From assembly GCF_013385425.1 (NCBI RefSeq), contig NZ_JACAQA010000018.1:186001-250000 (forward strand): 64,000 bases of DNA. Reading direction: 5' to 3'. Shown here piece by piece: positions 16,669 to 25,899 of this stretch. The translations under genes and the position numbers were made by a program. The notes below the pieces were generated by a model. The model had not been told where the DNA came from. It saw only the letters and a program-made list of their open reading frames with translations, and did not search any database. The stretch's first letter is position 1. Every line of letters begins with the position of its first letter. The DNA comes from Pseudomonas gingeri. GTDB taxonomy: Bacteria; Pseudomonadota; Gammaproteobacteria; Pseudomonadales; Pseudomonadaceae.

Positions 16669-17772
16669 TCAGAGCTTGATGATATTGCCCTGGGTCGGCG
16701 GCACCTGCCCGTGATAGAGGCGTGAGACCAACTGTCGGGCGGCCTCGTAGCCTTCATCGACGACCACCTCCAGCAGCGGCGCCGGCCCTTCGCTCACCGT
16801 CTGATAGAACCGCTGCAGGCCTTCGCCGATATACTGACTGACCCGTTCCGGCCCCCATTCGGCATTGCGCTTGCGGATCTGGATGGGGGCAAAAAAGAAC
16901 ACCGGCTGCGGTCCCTCGATCGCCGTGAGTTGCGCCTCGCCGGTGGTTTGCGCGGAGCCGGCGAAACAGCTGTAGACCAGTTGCCGGCCGAGGCGTTGAT
17001 GCACCCGGTCACGCAACGCCAGATCACCGGAAAAATCCACATACAGCGTCGGCTGGTCGGTTTCCAGCCGGTCCAGTTCATCGTAGGCCAAGGTCTGCTC
17101 ATAACAGCCCAGCTCGGCGACAAACGCCCGATTGGCCGAGGACGTCAACGCCACACGGGTCAACTCGGGCCGCCCCTCCAGGCACACCGCCGTACCAAAG
17201 GCGGTCTTGCTCGACGCACTGGAAAACACCAGGCGCGTGGCGCCGAAGAACTGGTTGTCCTGAAGGAAGTCGGCGAGCATCGCCGAGGTCAGGAACAACG
17301 GCTTGAGCAGGATCTGCAGGTCCTCGGTATCCGGGCTGTAGTAAGGGTCCCAATTGCAACGGGTGTACTGGTTGTAGGCCGAGGTCAGGTCCTTGCGGTG
17401 CTCGGCACCGTCATAAAAGCCCCGTTCGGTCACCCGTTCCGGTTTCATCCACAAATGGCTGGCCATCGGAAAGTAACCGTAGAAGCGTTCCCCCACCGCC
17501 ACCCCATCGACATTCGACAGCAAAACATCGGCAAAGCCCCAGACCGGTATATGCCCCCACTCCGCCTCCGCGGTAGGAAAAAAGCCCCAGTAGTTCATCG
17601 AGTCGCCATAGGCGGCGTAGGTGATGTTGTTGGTGGTCAGGGAGCAACGTTCGACCTTGAGGATCGCCTCGCCGGGACCGACCACCAGGGCACGTTCCTG
17701 CGTTTCGATCCGGCTCTGGCCGAGGTCGTTCTTGCGGGTGATCAGTCGTGTTACCGTGCTGGCACTTGGCAT
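16669..17772 (-). CDS. DUF2855-family protein
   Basis: The 367-aa product resembles the DUF2855 family (SLTTNNITYAAYGDSMNYWGF; WGFADVLLSN; LVFSSASSKTAFGTA), an MDR/quinone-oxidoreductase-like group of unknown function. The ASSKTAFG segment resembles the nucleotide-binding turn of medium-chain reductases. I start at the ATG at 17772 (MPSASTVTRL). The gene diverges from a TetR regulator starting 53 bases away, which probably controls it. A FMN reductase follows the regulator on the opposite strand, which together suggests a small redox or detoxification locus. No specific reaction is claimed. Confidence 0.8.
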   Translation of the reverse strand: MPSASTVTRLITRKNDLGQSRIETQERALVVGPGEAILKVERCSLTTNNITYAAYGDSMNYWGFFPTAEAEWGHIPVWGFADVLLSNVDGVAVGERFYGYFPMASHLWMKPERVTERGFYDGAEHRKDLTSAYNQYTRCNWDPYYSPDTEDLQILLKPLFLTSAMLADFLQDNQFFGATRLVFSSASSKTAFGTAVCLEGRPELTRVALTSSANRAFVAELGCYEQTLAYDELDRLETDQPTLYVDFSGDLALRDRVHQRLGRQLVYSCFAGSAQTTGEAQLTAIEGPQPVFFFAPIQIRKRNAEWGPERVSQYIGEGLQRFYQTVSEGPAPLLEVVVDEGYEAARQLVSRLYHGQVPPTQGNIIKL

Positions 17773-17825
17773 AATCAGACTCCTCTCTGCGACGATTGCG
17801 GGTGGAACCAGCTTAATGGCAGACC

Positions 17826-18488
17826 ATGAAGAACGGGTTCGGAAACGCCGGCAAGCCGGCTGCACATAGCCTCAAGCCCCGCGCCAAGCCGCTCAAGCGG
17901 CCCAGTCAGGCCCGGGCGATATTCACCGTCGAGGCCATTTACGAAGCCTTTGTTCGGATTTGGCAGCGCAACGGCTGGTCCGCCCTGACCACCCGCGCGG
18001 TCGCCCTGGAAGCCGGGGTGGCCATCGGTACGCTGTACGATTATTTCCCGAGCAAGGCCGCGCTGCTGTCCGGTTATGTGCGCCATAGCGTCGAGCGCTT
18101 GCTGTGTCAGCTCGATGACCAGGTGATCCGTGCCGAGGGCCTGGACTGGCAGGCACGGGTCGAGCGTCTGGTACAGCTCAGCGGTCATCCGGCAAGCTCC
18201 GAGCAGCCGCTGTTCGACTACCCGCTGCTGATGCTCGAACATGAGATCGCGGAGCCCAAGCACCATCAACGGGTATTCCAGGAACTGTCGCAGAAATGGC
18301 GGGAGGCCTTCGACGCCTGCACGGACCTCGCCTCCAGACCTTCGGACCAGGCCATCGATGCCTGGCTGGTGCTGGTCTGGGGCGGGCGGCGTTACTGCAT
18401 CACCGCGCAATTGTCCGCGACACAGGTGGAGGCTTGGCTGCGGGAAACCCAGGGGCTGATCCATCAGCGCCTGGCAAATCCCCTCTAG
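17826..18488 (+). CDS. TetR/AcrR-family regulator
   Basis: The product is 220 aa. An N-terminal HTH (AIYEAFVRIWQRNGWSALTTRAVALEAGVAIGTLYDYFPSKAALL pattern, residues about 38-85) is followed by a variable ligand-binding region. A basic, proline-rich leader of about 35 residues precedes the HTH. It is divergent from the DUF2855 gene with a 53-base gap, a typical layout for a repressor of the neighbour. Its 3' end overlaps the convergent FMN reductase gene by four bases. Confidence 0.88.
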   Translation: MKNGFGNAGKPAAHSLKPRAKPLKRPSQARAIFTVEAIYEAFVRIWQRNGWSALTTRAVALEAGVAIGTLYDYFPSKAALLSGYVRHSVERLLCQLDDQVIRAEGLDWQARVERLVQLSGHPASSEQPLFDYPLLMLEHEIAEPKHHQRVFQELSQKWREAFDACTDLASRPSDQAIDAWLVLVWGGRRYCITAQLSATQVEAWLRETQGLIHQRLANPL

Positions 18489-19045
18489 ATCTTCCTGTTG
18501 CGCTCGACCCAGTGCCCATAGGCATTGATAAAGCTCTGCAGGAAAGGTTTGACCGTCTCCGACAGGTGGCCCGCCTCGTCGAACGCACTGCCCGCCCCAC
18601 TCAGATAGGCTTCCGGCTGTTGCATGCACGGTACGTCGAGGAACACCAGGGATTGGCGCAAGTGGTGATTGGCGCCAAAACCGCCAATCGCTCCCGGCGA
18701 GGCGCTGATCACCGCCCCCGGCTTGCCGCTCCAGACACTTTTGCCATAGGGCCGCGAGCCAACATCAATGGCGTTTTTCAGGACTCCAGGCACCGAACGG
18801 TTGTATTCCGGGGTGACAAACAGCACCGCATCGGTGGCCCGGACCTGTTCGCGAAAGACCTTGTAGGCCGCCGGCGGCGCGTCGGTATCGATATCCTCGC
18901 TGTAAAGTGGCAGATCGCCAATCTCGACAATCGTCAGCTTCAGGTTCGCCGGTGCCAGCCCGGCCAGGGCCAGCGCCACCTTGCGATTGATGGATTGTTT
19001 TCTCAAGCTGCCAACCAGCACAGCGACCGTGTAGACGTTGCTCAT
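18485..19045 (-). CDS. NADPH-dependent FMN reductase (ChrR/YieF type)
   Basis: The 186-aa flavodoxin-like enzyme has the family's GSLRKQSINRKVA phosphate-binding motif near the N-terminus and the TPEYNRSVPGVLKNAID stretch. Members reduce quinones, chromate or azo compounds with NAD(P)H through FMN. It ends over the stop of the TetR gene (four-base convergent overlap). Substrate in vivo is unknown. Confidence 0.9.
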   Translation of the reverse strand: MSNVYTVAVLVGSLRKQSINRKVALALAGLAPANLKLTIVEIGDLPLYSEDIDTDAPPAAYKVFREQVRATDAVLFVTPEYNRSVPGVLKNAIDVGSRPYGKSVWSGKPGAVISASPGAIGGFGANHHLRQSLVFLDVPCMQQPEAYLSGAGSAFDEAGHLSETVKPFLQSFINAYGHWVERNRKI

Positions 19046-19262
19046 AAGAACTCCCGACTATCTGGGCGAAGGAACAGTAGTTATAGATGATCGGCCGCTA
19101 TTGTTCCGACGATTTTCTCCCGTCAGTCCACTGCTTTCCCCTTCGATGCCCCGGAGCCTGTAGAGTAGAGCGACTATTTTTTCCAGCATGCAAAACTTCC
19201 CCCGCCAAACCACGGTCTACTGAGCCGCAAATCGGGTGTTCATTTCCAGAGGTTCTAAACAG

Positions 19263-19499
19263 ATGGCCGCAGTACTCGTCGGACAATTTCATGCCAGGGA
19301 TGCGGAAGGTCGCGTCTATTCCGTGCATGAATTCCAGGAATCCACGCCTTCAGCCGAAGGCCTGGCCGGCACGGAGCCTGTCACCACCTACAAACTGGCC
19401 ATTGGCGATCGCGTCAACAAAATCGACCACAACTCATTTCAGCTGGTTCAATCCGGGGTCACGCTCACCCGTGAACCCGAGACCTCGACCGCTTCCTGA
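19263..19499 (+). CDS. small hypothetical protein
   Basis: The 78-aa protein (MAAVLVGQFHARDAEGRVYS) has no signal peptide, membrane segment or cysteine. The codon usage fits the neighbourhood, and AGAGG lies upstream of the ATG at 19263. Its regular beta-type pattern (VYSVHEFQ, TTYKLAIGDRVNKID) suggests a small single-domain protein. I do not recognise a function. Confidence 0.6.
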   Translation: MAAVLVGQFHARDAEGRVYSVHEFQESTPSAEGLAGTEPVTTYKLAIGDRVNKIDHNSFQLVQSGVTLTREPETSTAS

Positions 19500-19598
19500 T
19501 CTGGGACAACAGGCGCAACAGCCACCTGAAGTCATGTGCGCAGACTTGAGTTAGGATCAGTCCACTGACCCCCTCCCGGCTGGACACGGACTTCAAGC

Positions 19599-20489
19599 AT
19601 GCGTTTACGCCATATCGAAGTAATCCAGGCCCTTCTGCAGACCGGCAACCTCGGCACCGCCGCCGAGTTGCTGCAACTGCCAGCGGCCACCGTCAGCGCG
19701 ACCCTGCAGGACGCCGAGCAGCAGTTGGGCTTCCTGTTGTTCGCCAGCGTGCGCGGGCGAATGCAGGCGACCCGGGAAACCCGCGAGCTGCAACCCCTGC
19801 TCCACCGCCTGTACGCGGAAGTGGAACCGCTGCGGCGACTGGCCGGCAGCCTGCGTCAACATCAGGACCCCGCCCTGCGGGTGGTCTGCACACCGACCCT
19901 GGCCCAGCAACTGCTGCCCCAGAGCCTGGCGGCCTTGCGCCGACGCTTTCGCGAAACCCCCTGCACCCTCGCCAGCCAGCACACCCGCGAGATCGTCCGT
20001 GAGCTACTGCTCAGGGAGGTCGAACTGGGCCTGAGCCTGCACAATCCCGATCATCCACAGATCCACGCCCAGGCCCTGGCCGAGGGCAAGCTGCAATTGC
20101 TGGCGCCCCACGGCTGGCTGCAACCCAAGCAGAAATACATCGCCCTGCAGGAGTTGGCCGGGCAATCGATGGTCGGCCTGGAGGAGCAGGACACCCTCAG
20201 CCTGATGCTCGACAGCAAGCTGCAGGCCCTGCGGCCGGCGCCCCAGGTACAGACGCGGGTGCAGACCTACCAGATGATGCGCAGCATGGTCGAAGCCGGT
20301 GAAGGGTTGGCGATTGTCGACCCGTTCACAGCGGTCGGGGCCAGGGCCGGCGGACTGGATGTCTGCCCGGTATCACCGGCCATTGGTGTCACCCTGTACG
20401 CCCTGACCCTCAAGGACCGCGAACCGAGCGCCGCCTTGAAGGCCCTGCTGGAAATCGTCGGCGAGAAAGCCACCGCGATGCTACTCTGA
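19599..20489 (+). CDS. LysR-family transcriptional regulator
   Basis: The 296-aa product has the LysR HTH (IEVIQALLQTGNLGTAAELLQLPAATVSATLQDAE) and a full-length effector-binding domain. The serine-rich recognition helix of typical LysR proteins is modified (LPAATVSATL), but the length and domain order are normal. No divergent partner gene is adjacent, so its target cannot be guessed from position. It converges on the GNAT gene with a 12-base gap. Confidence 0.87.
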   Translation: MRLRHIEVIQALLQTGNLGTAAELLQLPAATVSATLQDAEQQLGFLLFASVRGRMQATRETRELQPLLHRLYAEVEPLRRLAGSLRQHQDPALRVVCTPTLAQQLLPQSLAALRRRFRETPCTLASQHTREIVRELLLREVELGLSLHNPDHPQIHAQALAEGKLQLLAPHGWLQPKQKYIALQELAGQSMVGLEEQDTLSLMLDSKLQALRPAPQVQTRVQTYQMMRSMVEAGEGLAIVDPFTAVGARAGGLDVCPVSPAIGVTLYALTLKDREPSAALKALLEIVGEKATAMLL

Positions 20490-20501
20490 GCCGGCCGCCC
20501 G

Positions 20502-21074
20502 TCAGGGCTGTCCGGCAAACAACAGGTACCAGAAGACCGCCACCTCGGCGGTTTGCGCATCGATTCCGCGATAACGCAGATGATCGATCCCGCCCAGTAC
20601 ATAACCGCAACGTTCGTACAGGCGGCAGGCGCCCAGGTTGTTGTTCTGGGTTTCCAGCATGATCCCCGGCAGGTTCTTCTTGTGGCTCCAGAAGCGCACT
20701 ACATCCAGCAGCGCCCGGGCCACGCCGTGACGCCGCGCCGAGGCGTCGACCGCCAGCTCATCGACATGGGCAAAACCGTTCCAGTTGGTACTGACCACCA
20801 CATGGCCGACCGCACGACCGTCCAGGTAGGCCATGAAGATTTCGCTGTCCACCGCCGCGCGATAGCTGGCGAATTCCTCGGGGTCGATGCCATAACACTT
20901 GCGATAGGGCGCCACCGGCACCAGTGGCCATTGGTCGACCCGCTTGCCGATTTCGGCCAAGCCATGGGCCTTGACCTGAAAACTGAAATCGCTGCCCCAG
21001 ATGTACTCGGAGAAACCAGCGTCAGCTACACGGACCGATACCTCGGGATACTTCGGGTTCGTGACTAAATGCAT
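20502..21074 (-). CDS. GNAT-family N-acetyltransferase
   Basis: The 190-aa product has the acetyl-CoA binding motif A (VDELAVDASARRHGVARALLDVV) followed by motif B (MLETQNNNLGACRLYERCGYVLGG). I favour the ATG at 21074 (MHLVTNPKYPE), with GAGGA about 11 bases upstream; an ATG at 21086 is also in frame. The substrate is not predictable. Confidence 0.85.
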   Translation of the reverse strand: MHLVTNPKYPEVSVRVADAGFSEYIWGSDFSFQVKAHGLAEIGKRVDQWPLVPVAPYRKCYGIDPEEFASYRAAVDSEIFMAYLDGRAVGHVVVSTNWNGFAHVDELAVDASARRHGVARALLDVVRFWSHKKNLPGIMLETQNNNLGACRLYERCGYVLGGIDHLRYRGIDAQTAEVAVFWYLLFAGQP

Positions 21075-21138
21075 TGGGCCAATCATCCTCAAGCCTTGAT
21101 GTCACGGTGCACGATCGGGAGGAGAAACGTCGGGGTCC

Positions 21139-21165
21139 TGTCCGGGGACATCCGGTCCCCGGACA
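21139..21165. repeat. perfect 11-base inverted repeat upstream of the GNAT gene
   Basis: TGTCCGGGGAC (21139-21149) is mirrored exactly by GTCCCCGGACA (21155-21165) around a 5-base loop, in the gap between the GNAT start and the dnaQ stop. No U-tract follows. It may be a terminator for dnaQ transcripts or a regulator site for the GNAT gene. Confidence 0.5.
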
Positions 21166-21239
21166 GTGGACCTCGCTGCACCGGTCCCTTCAGCTTAGAA
21201 GGTCAATCGCCGCTGCACAAAAGATCATCCGCGCGCTGC

Positions 21240-21995
21240 TCAGTGGCGTTGCGCGTCGGCCTCGGCCAGTTGGGTCCAGAGCGCCGGGGCGCCGGCGGAC
21301 TTGGCAATCGCTTCGAGACGCACGAGGTGTTCGGCCAGGTCGCTTTCGCTGGCACGAATGATCCGCGCCGGCTGGCGATCGGCCGGCAGGCGGCGGATTT
21401 CACTGGCCTGGTTGCCCGAACCTTCACCGGAACCATTGCCATCGGTGGCGTTGCCGGCCAGGGACAGGCTGGTCTGACCGCCGGTCATGGTCAGGTAGAC
21501 GTCGGCGAGAATCTCCGAGTCGAGCAAGGCGCCGTGCAGTTCGCGGCCGGAGTTGTCGACGCCGTAGCGCTTGCACAGGGCATCGAGGCTGTTGCGCTGC
21601 CCCGGGTGACGTTCCCGGGCCATCATCAGGGTGTCGAGGATGCTGCAGTGGCGGGTGATGTCCGCACGGTCCTGCTGACCGATCAAGGCGAATTCGTTGT
21701 TGATGAACCCCACGTCGAACGCCGCGTTGTGGATGATCAGCTGGGCGCCCTTGATGAATTCGAAGAACTCGTCGGCCACCTCGGCGAAACGCGGCTTGCC
21801 CACCAGGAATTCGTTGGTGATACCGTGGACGCCAATGGCGCCTTCATCACTTTCGCGGTCAGGTTGCAGGTACACGTGGAAATGCCGGCCGGTGAGGCGG
21901 CGCCCCATCAACTCGACGCAACCGATCTCGATGACACGATGGCCGTCGGTGACCGGCATACCGGTGGTTTCGGTATCGAGCACCACGCTACGCAT
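21240..21995 (-). CDS. dnaQ: DNA polymerase III epsilon subunit (3'-5' exonuclease)
   Basis: The 251-aa proofreading subunit shows the three DEDDh exonuclease motifs: ExoI (VVLDTETTGM), ExoII (IIHNAAFDVGFI) and ExoIII (ELHGALLDSEILADVYL, with the catalytic His in the spaced helix). The C-terminal tail is the region that contacts the polymerase alpha subunit. I start at the ATG at 21995; it overlaps the upstream rnhA stop by eight bases, as expected for a translationally coupled rnhA-dnaQ pair on the minus strand. Confidence 0.95.
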   Translation of the reverse strand: MRSVVLDTETTGMPVTDGHRVIEIGCVELMGRRLTGRHFHVYLQPDRESDEGAIGVHGITNEFLVGKPRFAEVADEFFEFIKGAQLIIHNAAFDVGFINNEFALIGQQDRADITRHCSILDTLMMARERHPGQRNSLDALCKRYGVDNSGRELHGALLDSEILADVYLTMTGGQTSLSLAGNATDGNGSGEGSGNQASEIRRLPADRQPARIIRASESDLAEHLVRLEAIAKSAGAPALWTQLAEADAQRH

Positions 21996-22440
21996 GTTTG
22001 ATCCCCCGTATTTCATCCACGCCACGGTTGGCCAACTGGTCGGCACGCTCGTTGCCGTGATGGCCGATATGCCCGCGGACCCACTTCCATTTCACCGTGT
22101 GCCGACTGACCTGCTCGTCGAGCAGCTGCCAAAGGTCGGCGTTTTTCACCGGTTCCTTGGCCGCGGTCTTCCAACCGCGTTTCTTCCAGTTGACCATCCA
22201 CTCGGTGATGCCTTTCATCACGTACTGCGAGTCGGTCACCAGCAACACTTCGCAGGGACGCTTGAGCTCTTCGAGGCCGCGAATCGCCCCCATCAACTCC
22301 ATGCGGTTGTTGGTGGTGTTGGCTTCGCCGCCCCAGAGTTCTTTCTCGATGCCCTTGCAGACCAGCAAGGCACCCCAGCCGCCAGGGCCGGGATTGCCCT
22401 TGCAGGCACCGTCGGTGAAGAGTTCAACAGTATCGCTCAT
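21988..22440 (-). CDS. rnhA: ribonuclease HI
   Basis: The 150-aa enzyme degrades the RNA strand of RNA-DNA hybrids. Visible catalytic motifs are the N-terminal ELFTDGACKGNPGPGGWGA, the central NRMELMGAIRGLEEL and VLLVTDSQYVMKGITEW, and the C-terminal HGNERADQLANRGV. It is co-transcribed with dnaQ (eight-base overlap) and follows the methyltransferase gene on the same strand. Confidence 0.96.
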   Translation of the reverse strand: MSDTVELFTDGACKGNPGPGGWGALLVCKGIEKELWGGEANTTNNRMELMGAIRGLEELKRPCEVLLVTDSQYVMKGITEWMVNWKKRGWKTAAKEPVKNADLWQLLDEQVSRHTVKWKWVRGHIGHHGNERADQLANRGVDEIRGIKHA

Positions 22441-22534
22441 TACAACCTTTCCATCGAAAATGACCCCGTGGCGCGCCGGTAACTGACCGACGCATCCCGG
22501 GCCGAGCAGGCTCGACCCTCAAGGAAAAAAATGC

Positions 22535-23293
22535 TTACTCTTCGCTTTGTCGCCGGTTGACCTTGGCCATCGGCAGCGGTACCAGCTTGCCGACCGGTTC
22601 GCGGCGTACCTGGCGCACGGGCCGCAGGCCGACCACGATCTTGCGCGCGACCAACAGATAGAAGCCGCCACCCGACAGCTGCCAGCCGCCGGCGATCCGC
22701 TCCCAGCCCGCCAACCGCGCTTGCCAGGCGGCCGACGCCAGCGGCGGACGATAGCATCCGAAGCGGCGTTTCTCCAGCGCGAAGCCCAGCAGGTTGAGCC
22801 AGTCAGCCACCCGCGAGGGTGAAATACAGCGGGCCTGGCGCAGCGCGTCATGGGCGAAAACATGGCGCAGCCCCCAGGCGCTCCAGGGATTGATGCCGAG
22901 GATCAGCAGGTGCCCACCGGGACGCACGGCGGCGGCCGCCTCACGCAGCAGGCCATGGGGCGACAGGCAGAAATCCAGGCCGTGCTGCAGCACCACCACA
23001 TCGGCGGCATGCTCGCTCAGCGGCCAGGCCTGCTCCTCGCAGACGATCTCCACCCCCGGCAGCGGCGCGCCGAGGCGCACGTTGCGGCGCACCTGGTCGG
23101 CCTGCGGCGGGGTCTCGGCCGAGGGGCCGTAATGCACCAGGTAGCCGCCGAAATACCGCCCCAGCTCGTCCTCGAGCATGCGCCGCTCCTCATCGAGCAG
23201 CAGTTGCCCGAGGGGACCGGACAGCCAGTCGCGGGCCGCGCTGATCAGTGCCAGCCAGTCAGGATCAGCCTGAGCGAACGCTTTATCGGTCAT
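22535..23293 (-). CDS. class I SAM-dependent methyltransferase
   Basis: The 252-aa product carries a Rossmann methyltransferase core (VEIVCEEQAWPLSEHAADVVVLQHGLDF, HGLLREAAAAVRPGGHLLILG). It starts at the ATG at 23293, which has GGAGAAGG at ideal spacing; a TTG four codons upstream lacks one. Position between rnhA and gloB matches the methyltransferase gene that I remember at this locus in other pseudomonads. The substrate is unknown. Confidence 0.85.
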   Translation of the reverse strand: MTDKAFAQADPDWLALISAARDWLSGPLGQLLLDEERRMLEDELGRYFGGYLVHYGPSAETPPQADQVRRNVRLGAPLPGVEIVCEEQAWPLSEHAADVVVLQHGLDFCLSPHGLLREAAAAVRPGGHLLILGINPWSAWGLRHVFAHDALRQARCISPSRVADWLNLLGFALEKRRFGCYRPPLASAAWQARLAGWERIAGGWQLSGGGFYLLVARKIVVGLRPVRQVRREPVGKLVPLPMAKVNRRQSEE

Positions 23294-23367
23294 TGCCTTC
23301 TCCAACTCGCCACAAGTGCTTTACAAGCACTAAGATGCGCCATTGTTTTGCGCTTGGGAATTGCACC

Positions 23368-24147
23368 ATGATACAGATCGACGCGCTGCCCGCCTTCACC
23401 GACAACTACATCTGGTTGTTACAGGATACCGCCCGCCGCCGCTGCGCCGTGGTCGACCCGGGCGATGCCGGGCCGGTGCTGGCCTGGCTGGAACAGCATC
23501 CGGGCTGGCAACTCGAGGATATCCTGGTCACCCATCACCACCACGACCATGTCGGCGGTGTCGAACGCCTGAAACAGGCCAGTGGTGCCCGCGTACTCGG
23601 TCCGGCCAGCGAAAATATCCCGGCCCGCGACCTGGCCTTGAACGATAACGACAACGTGACGGTACTCGGCCTCGAGTTCCAGGTGTTCGCCGTGCCCGGT
23701 CATACCCTGGGGCATATCGCGTTCTACCATGGCGATGCCGCCCGCCCGTTGCTGTTCTGCGGCGACACGCTGTTCGCCGCCGGCTGTGGCCGCCTGTTCG
23801 AAGGCACGCCGGAACAGATGCACCATTCCCTCGGCCGGTTGGCGGCCCTGCCGGCGGCCACCGGCGTGTACTGCACCCACGAGTACACCCTGAGCAACCT
23901 GCGTTTTGCCCAGGCGGTCGAACCGCAGAACCCGGACATCGCCGAACGAATGGCACAGGTCAGCCAATGGCGGGCCGAGGGACGCATCAGCCTGCCCTCG
24001 AACCTGGCACTGGAATTGAAGACCAACCCGTTTCTGCGGGTCGGCGAAACATCTGTTAAAGAAAAAGCAGACGAACGGAACGGCCTCGACAACGGCTCGC
24101 CGAGTGAGGTTTTTGCGGCCCTGCGCCGCTGGAAAGACAGCTTCTGA
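23368..24147 (+). CDS. gloB: hydroxyacylglutathione hydrolase (glyoxalase II)
   Basis: The 259-aa metallo-beta-lactamase-fold enzyme hydrolyses S-lactoylglutathione, completing methylglyoxal detoxification. The metal-binding motif THHHHDHVGG (near residue 52) and the further ligands in VPGHTLGHIAFY, FCGDTLFAAGCGRLFEG and YCTHEYTLSNLRFA are intact. I start at the ATG at 23368 (MIQIDALPAFTDNYIW). It is divergent from the methyltransferase gene and followed by a strong hairpin. Confidence 0.95.
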   Translation: MIQIDALPAFTDNYIWLLQDTARRRCAVVDPGDAGPVLAWLEQHPGWQLEDILVTHHHHDHVGGVERLKQASGARVLGPASENIPARDLALNDNDNVTVLGLEFQVFAVPGHTLGHIAFYHGDAARPLLFCGDTLFAAGCGRLFEGTPEQMHHSLGRLAALPAATGVYCTHEYTLSNLRFAQAVEPQNPDIAERMAQVSQWRAEGRISLPSNLALELKTNPFLRVGETSVKEKADERNGLDNGSPSEVFAALRRWKDSF

Positions 24148-24151
24148 TCGA

Positions 24152-24191
24152 GGTGCGGTCAACACAAAAAATCTGAATGGTTGACCGCACC
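24152..24191 (+). terminator. hairpin after gloB
   Basis: GGTGCGGTCAAC (24152-24163) pairs perfectly with GTTGACCGCACC (24180-24191) around a 16-base loop. It lies between gloB and mltD; no U-tract is visible, so it may be an attenuator or a protein site rather than a classic terminator. Confidence 0.5.
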
Positions 24192-24245
24192 CTGAGCGCT
24201 TTCTAGAATCGCCCGACATTTTCGCCCGGAACTCACTTCCAGCCA

Positions 24246-25652
24246 ATGTCGTCATCCAACCGAAAACCCACCCATTCAGACGCATTGACGCGATTGGCTC
24301 AAGCTGTTGCCGTGGCTGTGTCCGCCGCCCTGGCCGGCTGTTCAAGCCTTCATACCCCGGTGGACAGCAACAACGAACCGACCCCGAACCTCAGCGCCCG
24401 GATCAAGCAGAAACCGATCTGGCTCAGCGAAAAGGCCAAGCACACGCCGCCCCAGGACGTCTGGGAGCGCATGCGCCAGGGCTTCCAGTTGCAGGACGGC
24501 CTGGGTGTGAACCCGCGTATCGAACAACAGCGCCTGTGGTTCGCCAGTAACCCCGAATTCCTGGAAAACGCCAGCTCCCGCGGTAGCCTCTACATTCATT
24601 ACATCGTCGAGCGCCTGGAAGAACGCAATATGCCGCTGGAGCTGGCGCTGCTGCCGGTGATCGAAAGCGCCTACAACCCGATGGCCTATTCACGAGCCGA
24701 TGCCGTCGGCCTGTGGCAGTTCATTCCGTCCACCGGCCGCTCTTTCAACCTGCGCCAGGACCGTTTCTACGACGGGCGCAAGGACATCACTGCGTCGACC
24801 ATCGCAGCGATGAACTACCTGACCCGCCTGCACGACATGTTCAACGGTGACTGGCTGCTGGCCCTGGCCGCCTACAATGCCGGCGAAGGCACGGTCAGCC
24901 GGGCCATCGAGCGCAATGAAAAGCTCGGCCTGCCCACCGACTACTGGAACCTGCCGCTGCCCCAGGAAACCCGCGACTACGTGCCCAAGCTGCTGGCCCT
25001 GTCCCAGGTGGTCATGGCCCCCGAAGCCTACGGCGTGAACCTGAACCCGATTGCCAACGAACCGTATTTCGCCACCGTCGAAGTCAACCAGCCCATGGAC
25101 CTCAGCCGGGTCGCGGCCCTGGCCGAGATCGACGAAGACGAGATGATCCAGCTCAACCCGGCCTTCAAGCAGAAAGCCACGATGGACGGCCCGCAGCACC
25201 TGCTGGTGCCCAGCTCCAAGGCGCAACTGCTGACCGCCAGCCTGTCGCGAATGAACCCCGAAGAGCTGATCAGCCTGCGGCCGAAGAAGCCGGTGTTCGA
25301 ATCCCTCGCCGGCAATTCACCGGCACGCCTGACCCGCCGCTACAAGGTGAGGACCGGCGACAACCTGACCTCGATCGCCAAGGCCAACCGGGTCGACGTC
25401 AAGGACCTGCAACACTGGAACAAGCTTTCCGGGCATCACCTCAAGGTCGGCCAGACCCTGGTCATGCAGGACAACGTCAAGGCCGTGGCCAGCAAGAAGG
25501 CCGCTACCACCTACAAGGTGCAGAAAGGCGATTCGCTGTATATCGTCGCCAAGCGTTTCAATGTCGAGATGCAGCACCTCAAGCGCTTGAACCCGCGCAC
25601 TGGCCAGGCGCTCAAGCCCGGGCAGATCCTGACGGTTTCCCAACCGCGCTAA
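24246..25652 (+). CDS. mltD: membrane-bound lytic murein transglycosylase D
   Basis: The 468-aa lipoprotein cleaves peptidoglycan glycan strands. A signal peptide ends in the lipobox ALAGC (Cys near residue 32). The SLT domain follows, with the catalytic Glu in VIESAYNPMAYS and the conserved GLWQFIPSTGR and ALAAYNAGEGTV. Two LysM peptidoglycan-binding repeats close the protein (YKVRTGDNLTSIAKAN, YKVQKGDSLYIVAKRF). The order matches E. coli MltD. It lies upstream of the npp operon, separated by a REP pair. Confidence 0.95.
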   Translation: MSSSNRKPTHSDALTRLAQAVAVAVSAALAGCSSLHTPVDSNNEPTPNLSARIKQKPIWLSEKAKHTPPQDVWERMRQGFQLQDGLGVNPRIEQQRLWFASNPEFLENASSRGSLYIHYIVERLEERNMPLELALLPVIESAYNPMAYSRADAVGLWQFIPSTGRSFNLRQDRFYDGRKDITASTIAAMNYLTRLHDMFNGDWLLALAAYNAGEGTVSRAIERNEKLGLPTDYWNLPLPQETRDYVPKLLALSQVVMAPEAYGVNLNPIANEPYFATVEVNQPMDLSRVAALAEIDEDEMIQLNPAFKQKATMDGPQHLLVPSSKAQLLTASLSRMNPEELISLRPKKPVFESLAGNSPARLTRRYKVRTGDNLTSIAKANRVDVKDLQHWNKLSGHHLKVGQTLVMQDNVKAVASKKAATTYKVQKGDSLYIVAKRFNVEMQHLKRLNPRTGQALKPGQILTVSQPR

Positions 25653-25680
25653 TCGCCAACGACCGCGAAAACATCACGCC

Positions 25681-25758
25681 CCTGTAGGAGCAGGGCTTGC
25701 CCGCGAAGGCGGCCTCGATACCGCCAAAAGCTTCGCGGGCAAGCCCTGCTCCTACAGG
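25681..25758. repeat. REP inverted pair (TGTAGGAGCAGGGCTTGCC family)
   Basis: The arms 25681-25708 and 25731-25758 are perfect 28-base reverse complements. The element sits between mltD and the npp operon and could fold into a long stem after mltD. Confidence 0.9.
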
Positions 25759-25899
25759 TTCGGCGTCGCCTGCAAGCCCAGATTTCCAACCTGACATTCA
25801 CAAGGGGATTGCGCCTCTTCCGGCACGCCTTTTTCCACCCGATACAAGCTGTTAAGGTACTGGCCCTATAGCCCAAGCCGCCTGGATCGGATCTCTGCC

